From the NCBI GenBank assembly GCA_036556965.1, contig DATBIO010000212.1, positions 1 through 26,663 on the forward strand: a DNA stretch of 26,663 nucleotides. Reading direction: 5' to 3'. A program made the position numbers and the translations under genes. The first letter of the stretch is position 1. Each line of letters starts with the position of its first letter. The stretch is from DATBIO01 sp036556965. Its GTDB lineage: Bacteria; Acidobacteriota; Vicinamibacteria; Fen-336. Under the pieces are notes generated by a model, which was not told the origin of the DNA, searched no databases, and was given only the letters and a program-made list of their open reading frames with translations. This document shows positions 7,600 to 14,819 of the stretch, piece after piece.

Positions 7600-8127
7600 C
7601 TACTCCTTGAAGCGCACCACCGCGCCCGGCGTGGCCACGTAGTACACGTCCCGCGGCGCTCCCCACGCGCCGTCCTTCAGCTCGCGGGCCTGGACGTGCA
7701 TCCGTCCGTCGGGCAGGAGGCGGAAGGTGGCCTTCACCTCCGTCACGCCGCCGGCGTTGCCGTGCACCACCTCGTGGGTGGCGACGCCCTCGCCCTCGGG
7801 CTTCATGGTGCCCTCGGTGTAGAAGCCCGCGGTCGTGAAGTAGTGGAAGGCGATGCTCCCCTGCTCGGAGTCCCAGAAGATCAGGCTCTCGCCGCCGTAC
7901 TCGCCGTCGTTGATCGAGTGCAGGGAGCGCACGGCCCGGCCGTTCAGGGCCGCCTCGAAGCGCGAGACGTCCGTCACCGGCTTCTCGGGCGTGGACCCCG
8001 GGAAGTCGGCGCGCCAGGTCTTGCCCACCAGGAACGCCAGCGGTGCCAGCCGCGGGTCGAGGGTGGCCTGCGCGGCGGCCGGTGCCGCCGCCAGGGCCAG
8101 GACGACCAGGATGCCGGACCTGCTCAT
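7600..8127 (-). CDS. Small secreted protein, DUF1579/lipocalin-like
   Basis: This 175-residue protein has a clear signal peptide (MSRSGILVVLALAAAPAAAQA, cleavage near residue 21). The mature part begins LAPLAFLVGKTWRADF, the opening found in DUF1579-like and related beta-barrel proteins, and continues as alternating short strands (RFEAALNGRAVRSLHSI, LIFWDSEQGSIAFHYFTT, FYTEGTMKPEGEG). No catalytic motif stands out and the role is unknown; binding of a small hydrophobic ligand is a guess from the fold type. A strong Shine-Dalgarno (GAGGAGG) precedes ATG 8127. It lies 49 bases after the ThDP enzyme gene on the same strand, so read-through from the aromatic operon is possible. Confidence 0.65.
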   Translation of the reverse strand: MSRSGILVVLALAAAPAAAQATLDPRLAPLAFLVGKTWRADFPGSTPEKPVTDVSRFEAALNGRAVRSLHSINDGEYGGESLIFWDSEQGSIAFHYFTTAGFYTEGTMKPEGEGVATHEVVHGNAGGVTEVKATFRLLPDGRMHVQARELKDGAWGAPRDVYYVATPGAVVRFKE

Positions 8128-8176
8128 GCCGAGACCTCCTCGCCGTCCTATTACGCTTCGGAACGGGGGCCTTTGG

Positions 8177-9913
8177 CTAGCGGGCCGCTCCGGAGCCGGG
8201 CAGGATGCGCCGCCCGGCCGCCCGCCCCAGGAAGCGCAGCCGGTCGCGCCAGGGCAGCCGCCCGAGGTTGGTCCGGATGACGCCGGCCGTGAAGTACGTC
8301 TTGCGCGAATAGTCGATGGCCACGTCCACCACCAGGGGCCGGCCCCCGCCCGTCACCTCGGCCACGCGCTCCAGGACGTCGGCCGTCTCGGCGTCGCGGT
8401 CGAGCTTCAGGCACGACACGCCCAGGCCCCGGCAGAGGGTCTCGAGGTCGTAGTCGGGGAGCTCGCTCTGCGCCTTGCGGTTCATGGCCACCTTCTGGAA
8501 CTGCGCGATCTGGGCCAGCTCGCGGTCGCGCAGGACGAAGACGGCGACGCCGATGCCGTGGTGCGCGGCCGTCAGCAGCTCGAGCCCCGTCATGAGGAAC
8601 GCGCCGTCCCCGGCCAGCGCGATCACCGGCGCGTCCGGGCAGGCGAGCTTGGCGCCGATGGCGGCCGGCACCGAGTACCCCATGCACGAGTAGTCGATGG
8701 GGCCGAGGAAGCGGCCGGGGTGGTCGAGGCGCAGGCACTCCATGGCCAGGAACGTCCCGTTGCCGCTGTCCGTGGTGAAGACGGCGCCCGGCCCGAAGCG
8801 CGCCTGCAGCGCCTCCAGCAGGAGCGCGGGCGTGACGCGCGTCCCCGCGGCCTCGCGCCACTCGCGCCACACCTCCTCGTGGCCCTCCCGGATGCGGGTG
8901 CGCAGCTCCGGCTCCGCGGGGCGGGCCTCCAGGCGCGGCAGGAGCCCCTCCACGAAGGCCGCCGCATCCGCCGCCATCGCGACCTCGGCCGCGAAGTTGC
9001 GCCCCAGCACGGCCGGCTCGATGTCCACGTGGACGAGGGGCGCGGGCGGGGTGAGGCCGTAGCTCGCGGTCGCGACCTCGCCGAAGCGGCAGCCGATGGC
9101 CAGGGTCAGGTCGCACCCGCGCGCGATCTTCCTCACGAAGCCGGGCGCGGCCTCGCCGAAGCCGGGCCAGAGGAAGAGCGGATGCGTCTCCGGGAACACT
9201 CCCTTGCCCTGGAAGGTGGTGGCCACCGGCGCCTGGAGGCGCTCGGCGAGCGCGACCAGGCCGGCGCCCGCCCCCCGCGCGCCCAGGCCGAGATAGAGCA
9301 GCGGCCGGCGGGCCCTGGCCACGAGCGAGGCCACGCGGTCGAGGTCCGCGGCCGACGGGGCCGGCGGGGGCGCGGTCGGGCCGGGGTCGCCCAGCCCGCC
9401 CTCGTGGGTGGTGAGGTACAGGTTCGCGGGGATCTCGACCATCACGGGCCCCGGCGCCCCCCCGCGGGCGAGGCGGCAGGCGCGCCGGATCGTCGGGTAG
9501 ATGTCCTCGCCCCCCCTGGGCAGGAACTGGCCCTTCGTCACCGGCCGGGCGATGGCGAGCTGGTCCACGTCGTGGAGCTGGTAGCCCATGCCCGTGTCGC
9601 GGCGGATGCCGCAGCCCAGCACCAGCATGGGCACGGTGTCCATGAACGCCTCGGCGATCCCGGACAGCGCGTGCGTGAGGCCCGCGCCGGGCACCAGGTT
9701 GGCGCAGGCCATGCGCCCCGAGGCGCGCCAGACGGCGTCGGCCATGAAGCCCGCGCTCTGCTCGTCGGTCACCAGGACCGGCCGCACGCTCTCCGACTCG
9801 GCGAGCGCGTCGTAGAGCTCGATGTTGTGGGTGCCGGGGATGCCGAAGGTGAAGGGAATCCCCTCGTCCTCCAGCGCCTTCACCACCAGGGCCGCCCCCG
9901 TCTTCCTGCTCAT
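8177..9913 (-). CDS. ThDP-dependent enzyme, acetolactate synthase-like
   Basis: This 578-residue protein has the three-domain layout of the acetolactate synthase/benzoylformate decarboxylase superfamily. The pyrimidine-binding domain is at about 1-170, with the cofactor-activating Glu51 in DEQSAGFMAD. The central domain is at about 195-330 and the pyrophosphate domain at about 375-540, with AGDGAFLMTGLELLTAA. The usual second half of the ThDP motif (Asn-Asn) is replaced by Arg-Asp (VFVLRDRELAQIAQFQ), typical of a non-IlvB subgroup. The family makes or breaks C-C bonds next to a carbonyl. No small regulatory subunit (ilvN) is nearby, which argues against branched-chain synthesis. Its ATG overlaps the GMC stop by four bases, making it the last gene of the operon. 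Substrate unknown; cleavage of a cyclic keto intermediate is a speculative possibility. Confidence 0.85.
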   Translation of the reverse strand: MSRKTGAALVVKALEDEGIPFTFGIPGTHNIELYDALAESESVRPVLVTDEQSAGFMADAVWRASGRMACANLVPGAGLTHALSGIAEAFMDTVPMLVLGCGIRRDTGMGYQLHDVDQLAIARPVTKGQFLPRGGEDIYPTIRRACRLARGGAPGPVMVEIPANLYLTTHEGGLGDPGPTAPPPAPSAADLDRVASLVARARRPLLYLGLGARGAGAGLVALAERLQAPVATTFQGKGVFPETHPLFLWPGFGEAAPGFVRKIARGCDLTLAIGCRFGEVATASYGLTPPAPLVHVDIEPAVLGRNFAAEVAMAADAAAFVEGLLPRLEARPAEPELRTRIREGHEEVWREWREAAGTRVTPALLLEALQARFGPGAVFTTDSGNGTFLAMECLRLDHPGRFLGPIDYSCMGYSVPAAIGAKLACPDAPVIALAGDGAFLMTGLELLTAAHHGIGVAVFVLRDRELAQIAQFQKVAMNRKAQSELPDYDLETLCRGLGVSCLKLDRDAETADVLERVAEVTGGGRPLVVDVAIDYSRKTYFTAGVIRTNLGRLPWRDRLRFLGRAAGRRILPGSGAAR

Positions 9914-11439
9914 GCCGTCCTCGCCGCCGGACGCGCCGCGAGGACGTCCCGCGCCTCCTCGCGCAGCCCCTCCGCCACGCGGTCGGCGAGGGCCATGATG
10001 GTGAGGTAGGGGTTGATCTCGAGGGAGTCGGGGAACAGGCTGGCGTCGGCCACGCGCAGCCACGGCACGCCGTGGACGCGTCCCCAGGCGTCGGTCACGG
10101 AGTCGGCCGCGCTCCTCCCCATGCCGCAGCCGCCCATGAGGTGCGCCGCGGAGAGCGAGACCTTGCCCGTCTTGAAGTGGCGCGCGTCGACGAGCTCGTC
10201 GATGCGGCCCGCGTCCCCGGCCTCGACCAGCGGCGGGTCGGCGGAGGGCGCGTGCACGCGCAGCGCCCCCGCGGCGAAGAAGATGCGGGCGGAGGCCCGC
10301 GTGGCGCGCACGAGCGAGGCGATCACCTCGGGGGTGAAGCGGTAGCGCACGACCGGCCGGCCCTGGGCGTCGACGGACACCCGGTTGCCGGGCACCGCGT
10401 GGTCGCAGGCCAGGACCAGGATCATCTGCAGCCGCGGGAAGGCCCGCATCAGGCGGCTGTGGTCCGCGCCGAAGCCGGCCAGGTTCTTGGCGGTGGTGAA
10501 GGGGAAGTACATGCAGGTCTCGAGCACGTACCCCTCCTCCGCCGCCCGGTCCACGAAGTAGCTCTTGGGATGGCCCACGTCGTTGGTGATGGGGCGCGGG
10601 TGCTCGCCCACCAGGATGTGGGCGGGGTGGCAGGTGAAGCCCTCGCCCAGGCGCGGGAGGGAGGCGGGGAGCCGCGAGCGCAGCATCAGCGCCGGCGAGC
10701 CCACCGCGCCCGCGGCCAGGACCACGGCGCCGGCGCGGACGTGGTACTCGCCCGCCGGCCACTCGGAGGGCCGTCCCTTCGCCCCCGGCGGCCTGGGCGC
10801 CACCCGCACGACGGCCGCCCGCTCCTGGAGGCGCAGCACCTCGGCGCGCGTGACGACCTCCACGCCGGCGGCCTCGGCCCGCGGCAGCTGGACGCGGTGC
10901 GTCCCCTGCTTGGCGGAGTTCGGGCAGCCGAGGTTGCAGAGGCTGGAGCCCCGGCACCCCAGGACGTTCAGGGGGAAGGGCTCGGCCTGGTATCCCGCCT
11001 TCGCGCAGCCGAGGGCGAACAGGCGGTTGTTCTCGTTGATCTCCTCGGGGGGCAGGAAATGGACGTTGTTCTCGTCCATGTAGCGGCGCGAGCGGCGCAC
11101 GACGTCGGCATGGTCGAGGCCGGGGATGTCCCAGTGCCGGACCACCCGCTCGGGGGCGAGCAGCGAGGTGCCGGTGTAGACCACCGAGGAACCGCCGTAG
11201 GCGCGGCCGAAGGCGAGCGTCATGGTCCCCTCGGCCGTCAGGAAGCCGCCGCCCTCCTCGTAGAGCGCGTCCGCCATCTCCGCCTCGCCCCCCGTGAACT
11301 CGTGGTCGTCGAGGCGGGCCCCCTGCTCGAGCAGCAGCACGCGCCGGCCGGCCCGCGCCAGCGGGATCAGCCCCTCGGCCACGGTGCCGCCCCCGACGCC
11401 GGAGCCCACGATCAGGACGTCGCAGTCCTTCTCGGTCAT
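9910..11439 (-). CDS. GMC-family FAD oxidoreductase
   Basis: This 509-residue flavoprotein belongs to the glucose-methanol-choline family, which oxidises alcohols. The FAD-binding GSGVGGG is at residues 12-18, with the acidic residue after the second strand in LLLEQG. A cysteine-containing CNLGCPNSAKQGT segment, usual in the long-chain alcohol/cholesterol oxidase branch, lies near residue 195. The C-terminal motif SAAHLMGGCGMG has the probable catalytic His433, and INPYLT has the partner Asn476. No signal peptide is visible. It overlaps the small-subunit-like gene upstream and the ThDP gene downstream, each by four bases (ATGA). Pairing with a gluconate-2-dehydrogenase subunit-3-like protein recalls membrane-linked FAD dehydrogenases. 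The substrate is unknown; a hydroxylated alicyclic intermediate would fit the operon. Confidence 0.9.
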   Translation of the reverse strand: MTEKDCDVLIVGSGVGGGTVAEGLIPLARAGRRVLLLEQGARLDDHEFTGGEAEMADALYEEGGGFLTAEGTMTLAFGRAYGGSSVVYTGTSLLAPERVVRHWDIPGLDHADVVRRSRRYMDENNVHFLPPEEINENNRLFALGCAKAGYQAEPFPLNVLGCRGSSLCNLGCPNSAKQGTHRVQLPRAEAAGVEVVTRAEVLRLQERAAVVRVAPRPPGAKGRPSEWPAGEYHVRAGAVVLAAGAVGSPALMLRSRLPASLPRLGEGFTCHPAHILVGEHPRPITNDVGHPKSYFVDRAAEEGYVLETCMYFPFTTAKNLAGFGADHSRLMRAFPRLQMILVLACDHAVPGNRVSVDAQGRPVVRYRFTPEVIASLVRATRASARIFFAAGALRVHAPSADPPLVEAGDAGRIDELVDARHFKTGKVSLSAAHLMGGCGMGRSAADSVTDAWGRVHGVPWLRVADASLFPDSLEINPYLTIMALADRVAEGLREEARDVLAARPAARTA

Positions 11440-11840
11440 CGCCGGGCCTCCCAGCCCCGCGCGTCCGCGCGATAACCGATCTGGGCGGCGGCCGCGGGGC
11501 GCGCGTAGTAGCCCATGAGGACCAGCGTGCGCAGCCCCCAGAAGCCGCGGCGCAGCAGCAGCAGGGGCGCGTCCTGCAGGACGTGCAGCACCGCCGTGCG
11601 GCGTGCGTCGTCGAGGGCCGTGAAGCCCCGGCCGTAGCGCAGCACGGGGGCCATCTCGATCATGCGCACGAGCAGCCGGAGCTGTCGGCGCATCCTCGGC
11701 GGCCGCCCCGCCAGCGCCTCCTCGACGATCGCCTCGAGGGTCCGCCACTCGTCGGGCGGCAGCGCGCGCGCCTCCGGGACGACGGTCTCGGCCACGGCGC
11801 GGAAGGCGCCCCGGACCGGGGCCAGGACCGGGGTGCCCAC
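11436..11840 (-). CDS. Gluconate 2-dehydrogenase subunit 3-like small subunit
   Basis: This 134-residue helical protein resembles the small subunit that accompanies GMC dehydrogenases (gluconate_2-dh3 family): VVPEARALPPDEWRTLEAIVEEAL near the start and the GFWGLRTLVLMGYYARPAAAAQIGY ending region (residues about 99-125). The start is taken as GTG 11840, which shares its G with the crotonase stop (TAGTG). A longer frame reaches upstream but lies inside the crotonase gene. Related small subunits often carry a Tat signal that exports the complex; none is visible here, suggesting a cytoplasmic location. It overlaps the GMC gene by four bases (ATGA), so a stable complex with the GMC protein is likely. 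Confidence 0.7.
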   Translation of the reverse strand: MGTPVLAPVRGAFRAVAETVVPEARALPPDEWRTLEAIVEEALAGRPPRMRRQLRLLVRMIEMAPVLRYGRGFTALDDARRTAVLHVLQDAPLLLLRRGFWGLRTLVLMGYYARPAAAAQIGYRADARGWEARR

Positions 11841-12610
11841 TAGCGGTGCACCCACGCGGGCGGCCGCTTCTCCTGGAAGGCCCGCAGCCCCTCGGTGGCG
11901 TCGGCCGTCTTCATCAGCTCCTCCAGGAACAGGTCCTCCGCCTCCTGGAGGCGGCTCTCGAAGTCCTGGTCGGCCGCCTGCCACACCGCGCGCTTGGCCA
12001 GGCGCAGGGCCGGCCCGCTCTTCTCGCGCAGCTTGCCGACCTCCGCCTCCACGGTCTCCGCCAGCTTCCCGGCGGGGACGACCTTGTCGGCGAGGCCGAT
12101 CCTCTCCGCGTCGCGCGCCGGGAGCACGTCCCCCGACAGCACGAGCTGCAGCGTGCGCGCGAGGCCGATGCGCTGCGGGAAGTGGACCGCGGCCACGGGC
12201 GGGAACGACGCCAGCTTCACCTCGGGCAGGCCGAAGCTCGCGTCCTCGCTGGCGATCACGAGGTCGGCGAAGCAGGCCAGCTCGCAGCCGCCGCCCAGCG
12301 CCGCCCCCTGGACGGCGGCGATGGTGGGCACGGCCAGGGTGCGCAGGTGGCGGAAGACGTCGTGGAAGGCGGGGAGCATGGTGCCCACGCGTCCCGGCAG
12401 GTGGTCCTCGATGGCGACGCCGGCCGAGAAGACCCTCCCCTCCGCGGCGATCACCAGGACCCGGAGCCCGTCCGCGCGCAGGTCGCGCAGCGCACGGTTC
12501 AGCTCGCGCACCATCTCCAGGTGCAGCACGTTGAGGGGAGGGCGCCGCAGGACGATGCGCGCGACCACGCCGTCGTCCTCGACGCTCAGGCAGGAATAGT
12601 CGGTCTCCAT
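11840..12610 (-). CDS. dch: Crotonase, cyclohexa-1,5-dienecarbonyl-CoA hydratase-like
   Basis: This 256-residue enoyl-CoA hydratase/isomerase family protein has the CoA-binding and oxyanion-hole segments FSAGVAIEDH (61-70) and GAALGGGCELACFADLVIA (102-120). The two expected catalytic glutamates are present at 110 (GGGCE) and 130 (LPE). The openings RRPPLNVL and FSAGVAIEDHLPGRVGTMLPAFHDVF follow the pattern I recall for Dch, which adds water to the diene made by benzoyl-CoA reductase, better than BadK or fatty-acid hydratases. GGGAGG upstream supports ATG 12610. It follows the amidohydrolase-like gene by 14 bases and overlaps the next gene by one. The family is certain; the Dch assignment rests on motif memory plus bcr context. 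Confidence 0.75.
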   Translation of the reverse strand: METDYSCLSVEDDGVVARIVLRRPPLNVLHLEMVRELNRALRDLRADGLRVLVIAAEGRVFSAGVAIEDHLPGRVGTMLPAFHDVFRHLRTLAVPTIAAVQGAALGGGCELACFADLVIASEDASFGLPEVKLASFPPVAAVHFPQRIGLARTLQLVLSGDVLPARDAERIGLADKVVPAGKLAETVEAEVGKLREKSGPALRLAKRAVWQAADQDFESRLQEAEDLFLEELMKTADATEGLRAFQEKRPPAWVHR

Positions 12611-12624
12611 GCGGTCCTCCCGGC

Positions 12625-13476
12625 TCAGAGCCTGAAGAGCTGGACGGCGTTGTCGCGCAGCAGCTTGCGCTTCGCCTCCGGACGGAGCCCCAGCTCCTCC
12701 ACCTGGGCCAGATTCTCCTTCCAGGGCAAGCCGTTCGTCCCCCAGAGGGCGCGGTCCTGGCCCATGCGGCTGCTCACGAACTGGACGATCTCGGGCTTCA
12801 GGTACTTCGGCATCCAGGCGTCCACGCCGAGGTACACGTTGTCCCACTTGTAGCAGACCGAGATCAGCTCCTCGACCCACGGCCAGCCGGTGTGCGCGCC
12901 GATGAGGGCGAGGTCCGGGAAGTCGCAGGCCACGCGGTCGAGGAAGATGGGGCGCGCGTGCTCGCTGGGCATGCCCTCCAGCACGTGGCCGACCTGGAGG
13001 GACACCGGCACCCCGAGCTCGGAGCACTTCGCGTAGAGGGGGTACATCTTCGCGTCGTGGATCGGGATGTCGAACCCGTAGATGTGCACGTACACGCCGC
13101 GGAAGCCGTGGTCGCGGACGGCGCGCTCGATCTCGGCCAGGCTCTCCTTGATGCGGAACGGGTTGTAGCCGGCGAGGCCCACGAAGCGGCCGGGGTGCTT
13201 CTCCGTGTACGCGGTCACCTCGTCCAGCCGCGTGTCCATGTACATCCACTTGTTGCGGTAGGACCACATCTTGGTCTGGCAGATGAAGACCTTCTCCACG
13301 CCGGCCTCGTCCATCTTCGCCAGCATGTCGTCCACGGTGGGGAACTGCGGCAGCCCGCCGATCGCGCGCTCCATGCGGCACAGCAGCTCGCCCTTCTTGG
13401 CCTCGTTCCAGCGCCCGATGAACTCGGGGGTGGCCACGTAGTACATGAAGTCGATGGCCTTGACCTCGCCGCTCAC
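12625..13476 (-). CDS. Amidohydrolase-2 fold protein with a degenerate metal site
   Basis: This 283-residue protein looks like a TIM-barrel amidohydrolase of the ACMSD/resorcylate decarboxylase branch: KHPGRFVGLAGYNPF (about 93-107), QVGH with His164, GAHTGWPWVEEL with His195, and the closing GTNGLPWKEN. However, the N-terminal HxH metal motif expected after IDF reads MYY (residues 11-13), and the metal-binding Asp of the usual GTDxxP is Asn248. Three of the canonical metal ligands are therefore missing. I chose GTG 13476 as the start because AGGAGG lies five bases upstream; GTG 13479 and an earlier in-frame start at 13506 are alternatives. The gene follows a 111-base gap after the SDR and precedes the crotonase by 14 bases. 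Function unknown; its place suggests a CoA-ester or ring-cleavage role that does not need the usual metal centre. Confidence 0.75.
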   Translation of the reverse strand: MSGEVKAIDFMYYVATPEFIGRWNEAKKGELLCRMERAIGGLPQFPTVDDMLAKMDEAGVEKVFICQTKMWSYRNKWMYMDTRLDEVTAYTEKHPGRFVGLAGYNPFRIKESLAEIERAVRDHGFRGVYVHIYGFDIPIHDAKMYPLYAKCSELGVPVSLQVGHVLEGMPSEHARPIFLDRVACDFPDLALIGAHTGWPWVEELISVCYKWDNVYLGVDAWMPKYLKPEIVQFVSSRMGQDRALWGTNGLPWKENLAQVEELGLRPEAKRKLLRDNAVQLFRL

Positions 13477-13587
13477 CACGTCCTCCTCTCGCGTCCCGCC
13501 GGACACGGACCCGGCTCCTCGTCCCCCCGGACCCCCGGGACTCCACTCCCTCCCGGCCGCCGCGCTGCGCTCGGCGCCCGGACCCCT
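13477..13587. other. Gap splitting the bcr/SDR genes from the amidohydrolase-to-ThDP genes
   Basis: This 111-base G+C-rich gap is the only sizeable break inside the operon. It holds three copies of CGGACCC (13506-13512, 13528-13534, 13579-13585) and small GC hairpins, plus the AGGAGG of the next gene. I see no clear -10/-35 pair and no T-run, so neither a new promoter nor a terminator can be claimed. Confidence 0.35.
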
Positions 13588-14340
13588 CTACATCATGGTC
13601 AGGCCCCCGCTCACCGAGAGCGTCTGGCCGGTGATGTACTCCGCCGCCGGCGAGGCCAGGAAGGCGACCGCCTCCGCCACCTCCTCCGGCATGCCCACCC
13701 GCCCCCACGGGATGGCCCGCGTGACCGCGTCCATCACCTTGGGCAGCCGCTCGCGGCACTCCTGCAGGAGGTGCGTCTCGGTGAGGCCGGGGCAGACCAC
13801 GTTGACGGCGACCTTGTGGCGGGCGACCTCGCGGGCCAGGGTCTTGGAGAAGGCGATCACCGCGCCCTTGGTGCCCGAGTACACCGCCTGGCCGTAGGAC
13901 CCGCCGCGGCCGGCGTCGGAGCCGATGTTGACCACGCGGCCGCCGCCGCGCTCGACCATGCCCGGCACCGCCGCCCGGCAGGTGTAGAGCACGCCCTTGA
14001 AGTTCAGGGCGATGATCCTGTCCCACGTCTCTTCCTCGCTCTCCAGGAACGGCTGGACGAAGTCCCAGCCCGCGTTGTTGACGAGGACGTCGATCGAGCC
14101 CAGCGCGGAGACCGCGCGCGCGACCATGGCCTCGACCTCCGCCCGGCGCGTCAGGTCCACGCGGATGGGCAGCGCCTCGCGCCCGCGCGCCTCCGCCTCC
14201 GCCGCCACCCTCTCCGCGCCTTCGCCGTCCACGTCCGCCACCGCCACCCGCGCGCCGTCGCGGGCCAGGGCCAGGGCGATGGCGCGGCCGATGCCGCGCC
14301 CCGCGCCGGTGACGAGGGCGTTCCTGCCTTCGAGCCTCAT
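13588..14340 (-). CDS. badH: SDR dehydrogenase, BadH-like (2-hydroxycyclohexanecarboxyl-CoA dehydrogenase type)
   Basis: This 250-residue short-chain dehydrogenase has TGAGRGIG (11-18) for NAD binding, NNAG (88-91) and the catalytic Ser141, Tyr154 and Lys158. Beyond the family motifs it resembles Rhodopseudomonas BadH along its length: VNNAGWDFVQPF, PGMVERGGGRVVNIGSDA, AFSKTLAREVARH, VNVVCPG and the ending TGQTLSVSGGLTM. BadH oxidises the 2-hydroxy ring CoA ester to the 2-keto compound. A near-perfect Shine-Dalgarno (AAGGAGG) sits before ATG 14340; an upstream in-frame ATG 21 bases earlier overlaps the GNAT end and is less likely. It lies 17 bases after the GNAT gene. If the crotonase is Dch-like, the substrate could be the unsaturated 6-hydroxy ester instead, replacing the zinc-type Had enzyme. 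Confidence 0.85.
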   Translation of the reverse strand: MRLEGRNALVTGAGRGIGRAIALALARDGARVAVADVDGEGAERVAAEAEARGREALPIRVDLTRRAEVEAMVARAVSALGSIDVLVNNAGWDFVQPFLESEEETWDRIIALNFKGVLYTCRAAVPGMVERGGGRVVNIGSDAGRGGSYGQAVYSGTKGAVIAFSKTLAREVARHKVAVNVVCPGLTETHLLQECRERLPKVMDAVTRAIPWGRVGMPEEVAEAVAFLASPAAEYITGQTLSVSGGLTMM

Positions 14341-14357
14341 GGCACCTCCTTCGCGCG

Positions 14358-14819
14358 TCACGGTTCCGGAAGGGCGAGCTCCAGGACCAGGCGGGGCGCG
14401 GGCGCGAAGCCCCGGCGGCCGAGGAACCGGTTGAGGTCGTGCTCGTCCCAGCCGACCTCGGTGCGCAGGCGCCGGATGCCGAGCGCGCCGAGGTTCCGCG
14501 CGAGCTGGTCGAAGAGGGCGGTGGCCACGCCCTGCGCGCGCACCTCGGGATCGACGAGCACGGTGTCGAGCACCGCGATCGGCTCGGGCAGGCCGAACTC
14601 GCCGTAGTGCAGCGAGCCGAGCACGGCCCCCACCAGCACGCCGTCCTTCTCCGCGCCGAGGGAGATCACGATGTCCGACCCCGCGAGGGCGCGCCGCAGC
14701 TTGCCGTCGTACCAGGCCGTCCGGTTGCGGCCGGTGATGGCCTGGTCGATGCGCACCAGGCGCGCGGCGTCCGCCGCGCCCAGCGTCCGCACGATCACGC
14801 CGTTGCCGTCGCCGTCCAT
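14358..14819 (-). CDS. GNAT-family N-acetyltransferase in the bcr operon
   Basis: This 153-residue protein has the GNAT fold: an N-terminal VIVRTLGAADAARLVRID strand-helix, central strands (ILVGAVLGSLHYGEF-like region at residues about 62-75), and the acetyl-CoA-binding motif A VDPEVRAQGVATALFDQL at about 93-110 with the RxxGxA core. ATG 14819 lies inside bcrD, a 25-base overlap, supported by GGGAGG six bases upstream. In Rhodopseudomonas a GNAT (BadL) encoded with the benzoate genes acetylates aminobenzoates to make the inducer for the BadM repressor, and another acetylates the ligase BadA. A similar control role is possible here but unproved. It could also simply be an unrelated acetyltransferase captured in the operon. 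Confidence 0.85.
   Translation of the reverse strand: MDGDGNGVIVRTLGAADAARLVRIDQAITGRNRTAWYDGKLRRALAGSDIVISLGAEKDGVLVGAVLGSLHYGEFGLPEPIAVLDTVLVDPEVRAQGVATALFDQLARNLGALGIRRLRTEVGWDEHDLNRFLGRRGFAPAPRLVLELALPEP

Noticed and set aside
7370..7642. Small plus-strand frame of 90 codons in the gap before the radical SAM gene
   Set aside because: No Shine-Dalgarno, low-complexity composition, and it runs through the terminator hairpin into the end of the DUF1579-like gene.
8177..9913. Anabolic acetolactate synthase (ilvB)
   Set aside because: No ilvN or ilvC nearby, the ThDP motif has Arg-Asp instead of Asn-Asn, and the gene ends a catabolic operon.
11841..11984. Longer N-terminus for the GMC small subunit, reading into the crotonase gene
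   Set aside because: The extension is Gly/Arg/Pro-rich, is an antiframe of the crotonase coding region and has no signal peptide; the TAGTG junction explains the start.
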